In this document: positions 1 through 11,035 of the stretch, one piece after another
Layout: each line of letters starts with the position of its first letter
Position numbering within the stretch: the stretch's first letter is position 1
NCBI GenBank assembly: GCA_029204225.1
Contig: CM055101.1
Coordinates: 6,263,118 to 6,327,117, forward strand
Source: Diphasiastrum complanatum
Lineage: Eukaryota; Streptophyta; Lycopodiopsida; Lycopodiales; Lycopodiaceae
Reading direction: 5' to 3'
DNA: 64,000 nt
Notes under the pieces: generated by a model
What the model was told of the DNA's origin: nothing
What the model saw: the letters and a program-made list of their open reading frames with translations, nothing else
The model's database searches: none
Position numbers and translations under genes: made by a program

Positions 1-1876
1 TTTGTTTCTAAATTCATTTTGAGTACTCCTATAAATATAAATACTCTCTCTACAACACAACACCTACAGAAATGTACTATTATTTAAACCAAATCTACAG
101 TTTTACAAGCATTTTTTTCTTGACATTTAGCCTAAATGGTTTTGTGATTAAAATCCATTCCTTATAATGATACTCTGTCCCGAGTTTTTGACATGGCTTC
201 TAGTGGAATCCTCTTTTTTAATTTTTTGCAACAAAGATGGGAGTTCATCATGGGTATCCAAGGGGCCTATGTAACAAAAGGACTTCTAAGGAGTATTTGC
301 AATTATTCTCCAAGGTGCATGGCTTATCATTGGTCTATGTGATGTTAAGTATTTCAGGTTCTTCTGAACTTCATATTTTTATTTATATGGAGCCCTTGGA
401 CTTCGATCGTGTTATGTTTTTTATAGCTTTACCCATTGAAAATATTGACTTTTCAAAATAGATTTCTGATTTGGATTATTTTCCAATCTCACAAATTAGA
501 TCTTGATATCGGCGGAGGGCTCAATTATCCAACATGGATGTGAGTCTGCATTCATGAAAACAAGAACGTAGCCTGCATGCATGAATTAAAGTGAACACAT
601 TTTTTTCGTTGGTGCATGCTTGATTCCACAATGTTGTTCTTATTGTGCTCTTGGATGCTTGAATCGAGAAATATGACAATCGAATTTCTTTGAAAATGTA
701 TTTGTATTGTTTATGATAGTGTCTTCTTTTTAAGGATGTATACAAGATGCTTTTCATATATTGGATGAAGAATTGATGAAGTTTCCAAAGATGGCGTCTT
801 GTAGTCTACCTTATTAATGGTTGGCAAAGATTATCTAAATTTGCGAATACTAAAAAGCGAATAGCTTGAATATTAATCGTGATTATTGTGAATACTATTT
901 GTCATTATTATAAATATTGATCATGAATACTCGTGAATATTGATTTGTGACTACTAAAATATTATGATTACTTATCATGATTGTTGTGAATACTAGTTGT
1001 GAATATTTGAGGATCATTGCCAACTGCAAAATTCCAAGATGACGAACACATTTTGTGGCCAAAAATTAACTCATTGTAAGAAACTATCATCATATAAAGA
1101 TCACCTATTATGTGCAATCTTAATTCTCCAATTGTAAAAAATGTTAAACTACTTTTGTGGTAGGTGATGTGATAGTGTAACCTCTTGCAAGTTAAAACGT
1201 TAAAAGAAAAAAATGAATCTCGCCATAACTTAACTTACCAATAACTACCAACCTAATAAATGGAATCTGGAAGATAAGACATAAAATTGTACTGGATAAT
1301 TTTTCCTTTTTCAATAGACAATTTGACCATCATGGAAAGGCCTTTGTGGTATGATACCACAAGGTTATTGTTTTATTATGAGAAGACAAATGAATCCCAA
1401 CACCCTAAACAGGAATCTCATGTTTTAGAATTCCGCAAACCTAATCATTTGTTCAATTATCCAGATCAGTACTCCTTCACTCAAGGCGTAAATCCAATCA
1501 TAGTAGTGATCAGACCTGCCAAACAAGTACAGGCGAGATATTACAACCTAATTATATGCCAGGTTGAACTACGTACAGAGACAAATAAAAAGTTAGAATA
1601 GCATTGCCGGTGGAATAGTTTAGAAATAAGAATTTTCAACGTGCAGATAATGTACTAAACAGGCTGTAGTGTTTACTCCATATGCTAATAGTGATGTTAA
1701 CCTTGATTGTACTGGGCATTCTGATTTTTACCCGTGGCTTACCTCAGAATTTGAACATTGAACATTGAAAGGTACAATATCTACCTAAAGCACGTTGAGG
1801 ACAGAAAAAACAACTGTTGTAAAGTTAACTGCACAAAAAATAATATCACAAAGTTGAAGATCACCTTTGCATCGTT
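1..1876. repeat. Left copy of window-end duplication, proximal block
   Basis: This block matches about 61872-63693 in the same orientation with many small indels and substitutions, so the copies look old. Landmarks present in both are a block beginning 'ggagggctcaattatccaac' (near 511 and 62371), a 'gaggatcattgccaactgc' block (near 1010 and 62839), and a 'ccttcactcaaggcgtaaat' block (near 1473 and 63311). No convincing gene is seen. Short open frames in it (237-461, 521-757, 1287-1601) have no recognisable domain and are not all kept open in the other copy. The first ~110 bases also resemble the DNA directly after a copia RNase H tail at 61.69-61.87 kb, so this edge is probably transposon-derived. 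Confidence 0.8.
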
Positions 1877-2469
1877 AACAATCGACTTGTGTATCACATC
1901 CAAGGCACAAAATTTCTCCCCTACCGTCTTCGTACAGTAACCAGATTCAGTGGTTTGACAACCCAGTCTAGATTCGGAGTTCCTTCATGCTGTGAAAGGT
2001 AGCAAGAAAACGATAAGCTTTGAGATTAGATACGCAAATAAATGCTCATAACATCGTAGGCATTCTCCAACCTCCGTTTGAAATTCCTGGTACTGCCAAA
2101 GTTTTATAAATTCATATTTTATTACAACATAGGTTGCAAAAGACGTCAATCTATAAACATATAGGAATTAAGAGCACGACAAGATAATAGCGCACTGCAG
2201 ACAGAACATGTCTATTCTTGTATTATGTTTCTCTGGCTAAAAATCATTAGCTTGATCAAAGTTACAGCAGCGGATTTGCTATTTGTGTTAGGCTAGGTCC
2301 ATGTCTAGTGTAATTCGAATAGAAAAGCAAGGACAAGCCAGCAAATTGCACATTTAACATTCGTAAGACAGACTTACCTAATTAAGATGTCTTCGGGATG
2401 TGGACATTACCTGACTTCCGGGTGGAATGACACCACAGCGGCTGTGTGGAAAAAGGGAGGCATAGCACA

Positions 2470-2472
<3 letters not shown>
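1877..2472. other. Gene-free stretch unique to the left copy
   Basis: No gene, RNA or repeat family is recognised. It is absent from the right copy of the duplication, where the sequence jumps from the equivalent of about 1876 to the equivalent of about 3723. Confidence 0.5.

Positions 2473-2534
<62 letters not shown>
2473..2534. repeat. (GA)n microsatellite
   Basis: About 31 uninterrupted GA units. The open frame across it (2387-2575, Arg/Glu repeats) is an artefact of the repeat. Confidence 0.95.
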
Positions 2535-2535
<1 letters not shown>

Positions 2536-2810
2536 AAAGATAAAAGGATTATTTTCAACTAGGGAGTCAACTTAGGAGGTGTAAACAGGATGCTGGATAG
2601 CAAGATAGGAAGAAGTCCGATCCTCAGCCGTACATCGTCAGTTCATGGGCACGAATGTACATGTCCTGTGGAAGCCAACAATGACTGTGCCAGCGGAGCT
2701 TTAGAGGTCGTTGCGTGGCAAAGGAGGGAATGCAGATTCATTTTAGATATTTGGCATATGTAAATTACTATTCCAAAATCACAATCAGGATTAAGACCAT
2801 GACGCTTTAG

Positions 2811-3152
2811 CTATGCAATCGAAAGAATTAGCGGAGAAAGAAGGTTTAGCCTTACGTCCAAGTTCATTTTCCAAGTCCATATCTGCAAGCTGGCTGCCTG
2901 ATATGTCATGGCCTCCCTTCTTGTGAAATCGCAGATGTATGCGGTTTGTTCATTCGCATTGAAACTATACGACCAACTGAGACCACTACGCACCAGATGT
3001 GCGCCCAAAGATTTAGTGCCATCTGAACAACTCACTGTTATGAAATTATCACATAGGTTTTTTACGCTAAAGGAAGCATCTAGAGATGAAGCGAAAGACA
3101 CCTGAAGTAGAAACAGGCTGGCAAACAGACAGAATAAGCGAATGCTCTCCAT
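2811..3152 (-). CDS. S1-like (plant self-incompatibility protein homologue) small secreted protein
   Basis: A 113-residue frame. Residues 1-22 are a typical secretory signal (Met, charged residue, hydrophobic run LFCLFASLFLLQVSFA). The mature part reads like the S1/SPH family: FSVKNL at the start of the fold, then an ITVSCSDG strand with the first Cys, a KSLGAHLV motif matching the family's 'LGxH' segment, a G-x-x-W-S-Y-S-F strand, and an AYICDF strand carrying the second Cys. Members are usually 110-150 residues and end with a further Cys-rich strand. That C-terminal part is not evident here: after about residue 78 the sequence no longer follows the family and another frame stays open, so a frameshift or truncation is possible. 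Family members are small secreted proteins; those known best act in pollen-pistil recognition, and most homologues have no assigned role. A TATA-like box lies about 100 bp upstream. The right copy of the surrounding duplication lacks this gene. Family call is moderate; function is unknown. Confidence 0.55.
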   Translation of the reverse strand: MESIRLFCLFASLFLLQVSFASSLDASFSVKNLCDNFITVSCSDGTKSLGAHLVRSGLSWSYSFNANEQTAYICDFTRREAMTYQAASLQIWTWKMNLDVRLNLLSPLILSIA

Positions 3153-3161
3153 AGAGAAAGA

Positions 3162-3238
3162 GAGAAGAGAGAGAGAGAGAGAGCGAGAGAGTGAGAGAGC
3201 GAGCGAGCGAGCGGGCCAGAGAAAGAGAGAGAGAGCGC
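3162..3238. repeat. Imperfect GA/GAGC-rich tract in the presumed 5' leader of the S1-like gene
   Basis: Purine-rich on the plus strand with GAGC/GCGA interruptions. On the gene's strand it is a CT-rich leader directly upstream of the ATG, a common arrangement in plant 5' UTRs. The open frame 3067-3339 across it is repeat-driven. Confidence 0.7.
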
Positions 3239-3252
3239 GCGCTTTCTACTTG

Positions 3253-3262
3253 CTTTATAAAG
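3253..3262 (-). promoter_or_regulatory. Candidate TATA box for the S1-like gene
   Basis: The palindromic sequence ctttataaag lies about 100 bp upstream of the ATG at 3152-3150 on the minus strand, followed by a CT-rich leader. Spacing suits a TATA box with a transcription start about 30 bp downstream. Because the motif is palindromic it carries no strand information itself; the strand is taken from the gene. Confidence 0.4.
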
Positions 3263-3722
3263 ACACTAGTGTATGTCACGATGGGTTGTAGTTCCGCCCT
3301 AGAGACGACACTAGCTGGAGGGAAACAATTCAAACCCAAACGCGACGTTGCTGAATTCTAAATGAACCGAACAAGAAAATACCTCTTCAGTAATTCCCCC
3401 CTCAAACCAATAACAGCGGGAGTACCCATATATTCGAATTAGAACGCACTAATTCTTAGTTCCTCTACTTTCGCCATTAAATGGGATTAGCGGGAAAAGT
3501 ACATCAAAGATCAAACTATCGGTTTTTAATTTGTATTTCTTTGTGTTTACTTGCGTTCTTTACACTAATATAATGATTCAATTATGCATCTTCAATTGCT
3601 TCCAAAATTACTATGGTCATGATTTAAACACACACACAATTGCATTCATCCTCATGCTGAAGGGCATTATGCCCGTAAAGCCCATAATAGCCTTGGCCAA
3701 TTAAATTTATTTTTTTGATTTT
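3263..3722. other. Intergenic DNA with no recognised feature
   Basis: No gene, RNA or repeat family is recognised here. The right copy of the duplication lacks this stretch. Confidence 0.4.
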
Positions 3723-4786
3723 TACATCGGATCTTATTCCCTTGTGCTACTGCACTTAGACCCATGGCTCTTAAATCTAGAAAGCCCATCATATTTAATA
3801 TCTAAAGTAGGTGAGTTCAATGTGAAAGTACTGTACTTTAGGACCATAAATGGATCTACAAAAGATCCACAAGAGTGATTGGATGCTTGCTTAACAATCT
3901 ATCAAAAAACTAGACACAAAAAAGTTGATCTAGATTGGCAATTTGACAAAACAACAAGCATTAACAATCAAAAGCATTGATAAACATTGAAATCCGAGCC
4001 CACACATGTGTAATACAGGTTGTACTATGGCCTTCAACCTGAGAAACAAGTATAAATTGATTTGGTTTCATTTGGAGCACAAAAACTCAATGTACATAGT
4101 GAACTAGCTTGAGATTGCCAATGAGCTCCAAAAATTTTCTATATTCTCACTATGGAGAGAGGGAATACATAGCAAATTCGACTTCCTTCTTGAAGTTAGA
4201 TGGATTTCCAGCATGTAATAAGGAAGTTAACTCACTCTCCTTGACCTAAAATGAAACCCTAGTCTATTTCCTAGAGTTATGCTTGGTAGGTAGCTAGTTG
4301 GTCAAATTTTCACCTTAAACTTAGGATTAGGTCCTATAAAGTAGGGATGACCACCAAATAGACGTGACCAACTCTCTTGACTTGACCTAACCTACATTAG
4401 GATGGGTTTCCCATGTGGCATCATGGCCTCACATGTGTGGGACCCACTTGTGTACAGAATTTACACTATTTTACATGGTTTTTGATCAAGCTAGATTTGC
4501 CAATTTTTGGCAATTCTTCACATTCAATGTCATGAAAAACAACCTCGCTAAAAATCCCATTCATGTAGTAATCATTCAAAGTTGTGGACACTATATTGTA
4601 GCATGGAGTTATGGATAATAACTTAATTGAAAGCATGTGCTCGTGTTAACCATGAATTACTCTTCACCATGCATTGTATATCATTAATCTATCATAGCCT
4701 ACCTATGACTAATAATGCCTTGATCTCCAACCAATGATAATATTACATTTTGTGTTATATCAAGAGATGGCAACATGTATGAGCAG
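3723..4786. repeat. Left copy of window-end duplication, distal block
   Basis: 3775-3823 matches 63735-63788, and 4523-4760 matches 63780-64000. The intervening ~700 bp (3824-4522) is missing on the right. About 3723-3761 is present on the right but inverted (63697-63735). No gene is recognised; an open frame at 4415-4618 has no known similarity. Confidence 0.75.
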
Positions 4787-5895
4787 ATTATAAAAAGAAG
4801 TACACTAATAATATCACATGTCAACAAGGCTTAGATAAACACTCCTTCCTTAAAATGATGTTACGGTTCTTGAGCCAAGTAGACAAATGAAAAGGCCTAG
4901 ACATCCTTGTTCCCTATTTAGTGAATTCTAAAATGGCACATAGCATAGTTAACTAGTACCGTATGTTAGGGAAGAGCTTCATTCTCACCATATGCTGGCT
5001 CTTGTGTGTAGGAAAGCTTTTAGCACTTATCAAGTGACCCAACATAGAAATTCATTCTGTCCTTTTTAGTTAGACAATAACATCAAAACGGGCAACATGC
5101 CACATTTCTGTTTTGCAGTTTCCGAGTGCGCCTAGTCGATAGAGGCCGACCTATTGAGCGGTGTATTTGTTGTCCATAGTTTATGGATGCAATTTGTTTA
5201 TGACTAGATTGAGCGCACGTGTCCAACGAGTCTATTCATATGTTACGATAGCCATTTGCTAAGTTTTTTCACAGATTGTAGACATCAAACATAGGTCATT
5301 TCTTTGGTGTTTAGATTCTTTCCACACTCATTCATCTATGTTTATTACTATTAATCGAATTATGATCTAATAGGGCAACTATAACATTGTCCAACCAGAG
5401 CAAACATTTACCAAACCTAAGAAAACGACTATAACTAAAAGGTATTTACTTCGATCACACCAATCAAATGTGAAAATTGTTGAGGGTCTCTACCAATGTT
5501 TAGTCTTAGAGCTCTAAGATTTTTGGCTACAATTACCAAACTAAAACATCTAACACTTACTAACTCTAAATTGAAAAGATTGCATCATAAATTTGAACAA
5601 CAAATACACCCCTCAATAGGTCGGCCTCTATCAGCTAGGTGCACTCGAAAACTGCAAAAAAGAAATGTGGCTTGTTGCCTATTTTGATGTTATTGTCTAT
5701 CTAAAAAGGATGGAACAAATTTCTATATTGGGTCACTTGATAAGTGCGAAAAGCTTTCCCACACACAAGAGCAAGCATATGGTGATAATAAAGCGCTTTC
5801 CTTGCACCGATTTCTATTGACCTTTGGATTCTGATGACTCATCTAATAGAAAAAGAAATGCAAATGTACAAATTGGCCACACTACACAAGAATCA
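4787..5895 (+). repeat. Partial third copy of the palindrome arm
   Basis: This matches the right palindrome arm (about 12676-13784) in direct orientation with an almost constant offset of 7,889 bp. It begins exactly where the right arm begins (gattataaaaagaagtacac) and stops at 'acacaagaatcatgac', where the arm continues with 'acacaagaatcattc'. It contains the same internal foldback, with inverted repeats of about 210 bp near 4991-5205 and 5575-5790. The open frame 5496-5687 is shared by all copies but has no recognised domain. Confidence 0.9.
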
Positions 5896-5907
5896 TGACT
5901 TGTTTGG

Positions 5908-6085
5908 GCCTGGTGCACTACCTAATGGGGATGGAAATCATGAGAAACAAATCAAGAAAAAGAATCACCATAATCCAAGAAAAATATCTAATCAATGTAC
6001 TTCATAGGTGTTGCATGGAAGATTGCAATTTGATAGACTCACCCATGGATCCATGATTCAAGCTAGTGAGGGACATGTGCCAGAA
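5908..6085. repeat. Direct repeat, copy 1 (partner 7141-7325)
   Basis: The pair share 'gtgcactacctaat', 'gatggaaatcatgagaaac' and the run ending 'acccatggatccat'. They flank the copia reverse transcriptase remnant. They resemble pieces of a copia RNase H/3' region and are degenerate. Confidence 0.75.
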
Positions 6086-6739
6086 GACTAAAGCAGAATG
6101 GAAAGAAATGTGCAAAAATCTCTATCAGTCAGAAATCTCTATCAGTCTATTCAGCTACGGGTATTCAAGTTCTGTACGGACTTATCATGTCCAAGCCTAC
6201 TATGGCTACAAGCTGAGTATGAAACACTAATCTCTATATGGTTAGCTGCATGAATATCTTTATCGAATTATCGACTTCACACAAAGCTCATCAAATTTAT
6301 GATGTCGAATTGAGGCTTAGTTAATCAAGATATCATCTTTCTAGAAGACAAATTCTATGATTTAAAGTAGAAGTCACAGATTTTTTCTAAACAACTCCAT
6401 TTACCATCTATAGGTTTTGGCATGTGAATGTTTCAACACCAATCGAAGACATCCCGACTGTGCAAGAAGGAGAGACATCTACATGACAACTAGCAATTAT
6501 TCAAAGGTCTCCTTGAATCTGACAAGAGCCTAATCAATATATCCTTGATACATTCATCAATCATGAAAAACCTTCCTCAGTTGCATAAGCATTCCTGAAG
6601 TTAGATGCAGACAACTGACATACAATCACGAATTTCCAATATAATTCCTTGTTGAAGAAAAAGAATTGCATGTTTGTCGAGCCTCGTCCAAATGCAAAGA
6701 TCATTGACATGAAGTGACTCTTCAGAATACACTAATACT
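6086..6739. pseudogene. Degenerate transposon DNA upstream of a copia RT remnant
   Basis: No continuous frame. Short stretches read like the linker before a copia reverse transcriptase. About 6150-6760 recurs inverted at 16330-16960, for example the 'gggtattcaagttctgtacg' block. Confidence 0.55.
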
Positions 6740-7140
6740 TTCAATCTATTTGAACTTTACTAGCTTTCACAGCTAACAAAGATATGCATGAATGTTCATG
6801 CAATATTTCTCAATGGATATATTCAAGAAGACATCTACAACTATCAATCTGAAGGTTATGTCCTTCAAGGCCAAGAGGATAACATATGCAAGTTGTAGAA
6901 AGCTCTCTACGAGCTAAATCAAGCTCCATGGGCTTGGTTCGGTAATCAATTCGTGTTGCAAAATTACTTTGATTTTAGCTCCGCAGATTTGAATCTGTAT
7001 CTCGAGCATAAAGGCTCAAGCTATTTCGTAATAGCATTATCTGTCGATGATTCATTATTCATCAACAATTTGAGTCAACTACTACACGAGACAAAAGCTC
7101 TACGTTTGAAGAAATTTGAAATGGCTGATTTGGGCCTAAA
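6740..7140 (+). pseudogene. Ty1/copia reverse transcriptase remnant
   Basis: The translation, broken by stops, carries copia RT landmarks in order: FLNGYIQEDIY (family: FLNG-x-L-x-E-E-x-Y), QSEGYV (QPEGF), CKL-stop-KALYELNQAPWAW (CKLxKSLYGLKQAPRAW), a VDD catalytic-site remnant (ALSVDDSLF), and FEMADLGL (FxMxDLG). The clearest open piece is 6953-7252. Dead: at least one in-frame stop, and no intact protease, integrase or RNase H is attached. Confidence 0.85.
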
Positions 7141-7325
7141 TGACTTATTTGGGCGTAGTGCACTACCTAATCAAGATGGAAATCATGAGAAACAGAACAA
7201 GAAAAAGAATCTCGACAGTCCAGAAAAAATATCTAATCAATGTACTTCATAGGTGTTGCATGGAAGATTGCAAGTTGATAGACTCACCCATGGATCCATA
7301 ATTCAAGCTAGTGAGGGATGTGCCA
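7141..7325. repeat. Direct repeat, copy 2 (partner 5908-6085)
   Basis: Matches 5908-6085 to the end of 'tgaggga..tgtgccag', immediately before the LTR-like sequence begins at about 7328. Confidence 0.75.
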
Positions 7326-7327
7326 GC

Positions 7328-8140
7328 TGTCCTTAACTCACATTTTTTGCCTACCCTTAAAAAGGGACACTACCCTTAGATCTGGTTTCTGCCTTATGTC
7401 GACTTTTTTGCCTGTTTGCAAGAAAAGTGACACTGAAAAGCGAAGGTGCCCTTAAAATCCGGAAGGTGTCTTTTTGGCATAAACCAAAGGTGCCCTTGAA
7501 AAAGCGACACTACTCTTAAAGTTGCAAAAAGCAAAAAGCAAAGGCTTGTATCGTGAAGGCCAGAGCACAACGGACAGAAGGCGGATGATTCACAATGGAC
7601 AATGACAGAAAACAGGAATCAGTTTTGTTTAAGGCTAATGCATTTCTTTTGATTAGATCTTCTAACGTAATCAATTCCCTGGATTGATCACATAAAGGGA
7701 TCAACGAAGGATATAGAAGACAGTCACGGACACACAGACAGACAGTCTAGGATAGCTCCAGAGTGAGTTTACAGATTAGTAGTAGCTAGTCGTATCATTC
7801 ACAAAAAGAGAACATCTCTCTCAGGTGAACGCGTTGACATGGGAAACAGACAGCGCTCAAGAATTGTATTGTAAATTCAGCTCTGATAATAGAAGCAATC
7901 GTCTCAATGTTCTATTCAATAATGTGTATGATCTACGATATCAAAATGCATGCTATCAGTAGATAAGTTTCCGCTGTTGTTTTTATTCAATATTATCTGC
8001 TATGTACAAGTTTGAATTTTACAACAGATCTGCAATAACTGATCTGGGGCTTGGAAGAGAATTAGACCGCATTCAGTAGTAGTAGCTACTCCTGCCAAGT
8101 CGGCTCTATCCGGCCTATCGATAACGACTTTAGCAGCATT
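7328..8140 (+). mobile_element. LTR-like region of a Ty1/copia family
   Basis: It begins with TGTCCTTAAC just upstream of the gag remnant. The inverted sequence at about 22926-23430, directly downstream of a copia RNase H reading the other way, is related: both contain runs of 'cccttaaaa..gggacac', the 'gatcacataaagg' and 'aacgaaggatata' blocks, and 'cacggacacaca'. Position 5' of gag here and 3' of pol there is what LTRs of one family would show. The two are clearly diverged. No canonical tRNA-Met primer site is seen at the 3' boundary, so the right edge is approximate. Confidence 0.7.
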
Positions 8141-8153
8141 TAATTAAAGATCT

Positions 8154-9018
8154 GCACGATCCTTGACTCCTCAGGATCAAACTTCCTAGCATGGAAGGTA
8201 AAGACTTCTCTCATATTGAAAGGAGAAGGTCTATGGCCCTGGGTTGGTGGCACAGAAGAGATGCCCACAACCACTTGCAAAGTGCTAAGCGAAAGGGGAG
8301 AAAAGAACGAAAAGGCAGTAGCCGTGTTTTCATCCTCCATCAAAGATAACCTGACACTTGATCTAGCCACACTCTCCAAAGCAAAGAAAATGTGGGATAC
8401 CTTGCTGACTTGATTTCAAATGAAATCTCAAAGCCAACTTATGCTTCTTGAAGATCAGCTGACCAATCTGAGATGGGATGGTAAGGACCTCACCTCCTTC
8501 ATCAGAAGAATGAAGGACCTGTTCCTCTCGCTACATAATTCCGGAACAGAGAATGCAGTCACAGCGGAGAAGCATCTCACATACCTGCTACGAGCGCTAC
8601 CAAGATCGTTTCAAACGACCCAAACACTACTTGCTAAAGATCCAACAATGACTCTTGAAAAGGCTGTAATCGAGATCAAAAAAGAGGTGGAAGCCTGTCA
8701 GCACCTTGATGACAAAGACAACTCTAATCAAGTTCTCTACAACAACAAAGAGAAGCATAAGAAGAACTTCAAGCCTAAGAGGGAGTCAAACCAGAGACAA
8801 GATCGGAAGCAACAGTCAGAGAGAGCCAAAGAAAAAAAATGGAGGAGTAGAAACAAACCAAGACAGTAGAATGGTGAGAAGAAGACCTGCAAGATGCACA
8901 CTAGAAGGCCACACTGTTGATAAGTGCTGGCTCAATCCAAAGATAGAGTGCATCCACTATCACAAAAAGGGTCATGCATCCATGGACTGCAATCAAAATT
9001 CCAGAAATAAGAAAGCTT
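8154..9018 (+). pseudogene. gag: Ty1/copia Gag (UBN2-type capsid plus zinc knuckle), broken
   Basis: The reading starts with a SGSNFLAWKVK motif (family: L-x-G-x-N-Y/F-x-x-W) near 8175 and runs through LKGEGLWPWVGG, AKKMWDTL, and a long helical capsid region (8420-8869: LEDQLTNLRW, FIRRMKDLF, LTYLLRALPRSF). An in-frame TGA at 8411-8413 splits the capsid. A frame change near 8.87 kb leads to a zinc-knuckle-like tail in another frame (GHTVDKCWLN, then CIHYHKKGHASMDC) in which Cys/His spacing is partly lost. Gag packages element RNA in the cytoplasm; this copy cannot make a full product. Confidence 0.85.
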
Positions 9019-9149
9019 AGAGCAGACGGGAGAGCGACAATAGCTCATCCTATGTGGAGGAACCAGAGTCCTCCAAGATGGTCGAAGACAGATCCAACAT
9101 AGAAAAGAACCCAGCAACTTACTTGTGTGCGGATGTCTGTGTGACATCA

Positions 9150-10020
9150 ACTTCAAATACATAGGAGATAATTCATGATTCAGGTGCAACGTCATACTTC
9201 GTGGCAACGAGACACATGATCACTGATTATCAAGAATATGAATCTTCCAGATACATAATCTTGGGGGATGGTTTCAGACACAAAGTCAGCAGAACCGGAG
9301 CGCTGTGGTTAAGCACCAGAGGAAGAGACAAAAGGCTCGACGACACCCTATATGTGACCACTCTTAGAAGGACCTACTATCTATTGCTAAGATGGTAGAT
9401 GCAGGACTAAGAGTCACTTTTGAAGGCGATACCTGCGAAGTAGCTGAATCCACAACCGCTCAGCTTCTCAGCAAAGGGAAGCGCAAGAAAAACTTGTATC
9501 ACCTCAAGATCCAAGTACCTTCTGAACAAACTCACCAGATCAACAACTCGATGGATATTACATGGCACATGAGGCTGTATCACATGAATACAGTTGCTCT
9601 ATACAACGCTAGCCGGAGAGGAGCATTCACTGCTGTTAGAATCAAAGATGAAGCATGCTTGAAGTCCTGCAATGCCTATAACAAAGGCAAGATGTCACGT
9701 ATTGGATGCGTCACATATGCCCACATTCCAGATCAGAAAAGAAAGAAGCTGGATGAAAAGGTGGAGCATGGATTCCTCTTAGGATATGACATTCATTCAT
9801 CATACTATAAAATCTACATGCCTAACAACAAACAGATCAATACTGCCAGAGACGTCAGATTTGATGAGTCAAAGACAATGGCTGACGGAGATCCAGTTGG
9901 CTTCGAAATCTTGATGAGAGACTACTATGAACTACCAATTTCCACAGAGGAAGCAGACCCTGAGCATCCGGAGCAATGTCCACATCGCGAATCTCCTTGT
10001 TGCATATCCATCTACATCAT
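9150..10020 (+). pseudogene. pol: Ty1/copia protease and integrase with the integrase core deleted
   Basis: Protease: IHDSGATSYF with the DSG catalytic triad at 9176-9184, followed by ILGDG. The frame changes at about 9392. Pre-integrase: HMRLYHMN and CLKSCNAYNKGK, the zinc-binding HHCC region with an altered second Cys. The reading then passes without a stop into IGCVTYAHIP, EHGFLLGYDIHSSYYKIY and ARDVRFDE, which belongs to the C-terminal side of copia integrase. The whole DDE catalytic core, normally more than 150 residues, is missing in frame at about 9690-9700. The right arm carries the same deletion plus a stop at the junction. Related DNA at 25018-25400 suggests the same family. Confidence 0.85.
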
Positions 10021-10096
10021 GTATATAATATATGTTTCATTTTGTCATTTGTTGTTATTGCAAATGAATGCATCTAAAAACAAACAAATAACATAA

Positions 10097-11035
10097 AGAT
10101 GTACAAGTACCTCACAACAATTGCTAGTTTGAAAATGGTCTCACAAAGGTGCTCTGTTAGACAACCCGAATGCACATTGGAAATATATATTCAAGCATTT
10201 TCAACCAGTCATGATATTTTAGACCATGAAGCTTTCCATCTACTGTGAATGATGTTCGCAATGAATGAGCAAAATTCGTTGGTGTTCTCATCTAAGAAAT
10301 AACTGATCGCACATACATGTACTCTTCTTTGCTAAGAATGTTCATTTTTAGTAGTATCATCTACAAAAGTATGAGAAGGTAGGAGTCCCATAAGTTTAAA
10401 CCACTCATCGTAGAGTTTCGAAGCAACTTCATTCACATTAGCTTGCCTTAGAGTTATATGGTTTAAGCTTTTTTCTAAAGATTTTCATAAGAGAGAACTC
10501 CTGAGGATACTACAGTCTATGCAAACAACATGGCCAAATTTTTTCGAGATAAATTTTCTGAAACAATTGAAAGAGTGACATTGACAGGAATGAAGGTTAT
10601 CTATATCATTAGGAAAGTATCATTCATGTTTAACACTAGGTAGGTAAGACCAGCCGAAAGTAATATCATGAAATAGATCATCTACAATACCAAAAAGTCT
10701 GCGTGAAACATGAGCGTCAAAGTGCTTCACATGGATATACTCAAAAACCCTATTTCGGTAACATAAATGTAGAAAAAGTCTCCCTGAGTCGCCACTAGTG
10801 GAAAATTAGAGATGTCCAGTCGCTGAAATGCTGATTTGTGTCCCTTCTTCATCCTGCACATCGATTAGGATCTGTAAAAATTCAACTTTTTGATTGGTAA
10901 GTCATCCTTGTTGCCACTGCTTTGTCTTTGCTTCCCTTCGAAATCTGAAAATCACTTTTTCTTTCCCGTTCCCAATCCAGAAATAACTGAGTTCGGATTA
11001 TTGAGATTGATAGAGCTTGTCCTTTTGTTCAAGTT
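10097..11035 (-). pseudogene. Degenerate coding remnant of unknown family, left-arm copy (downstream part)
   Basis: The mirror of 14301-15239. On the minus strand one frame has a long stretch with few stops and a Cys/His-rich segment (HSCQCHSFNCFRKF), described under the right-arm copy. Not recognised. Confidence 0.35.

Noticed and set aside
521-757. Conserved small ORF shared with 62379-62684 on the minus strand
   Set aside because: The frame differs in length and N-terminus between the two copies and shows no domain; sharing is explained by the duplication.
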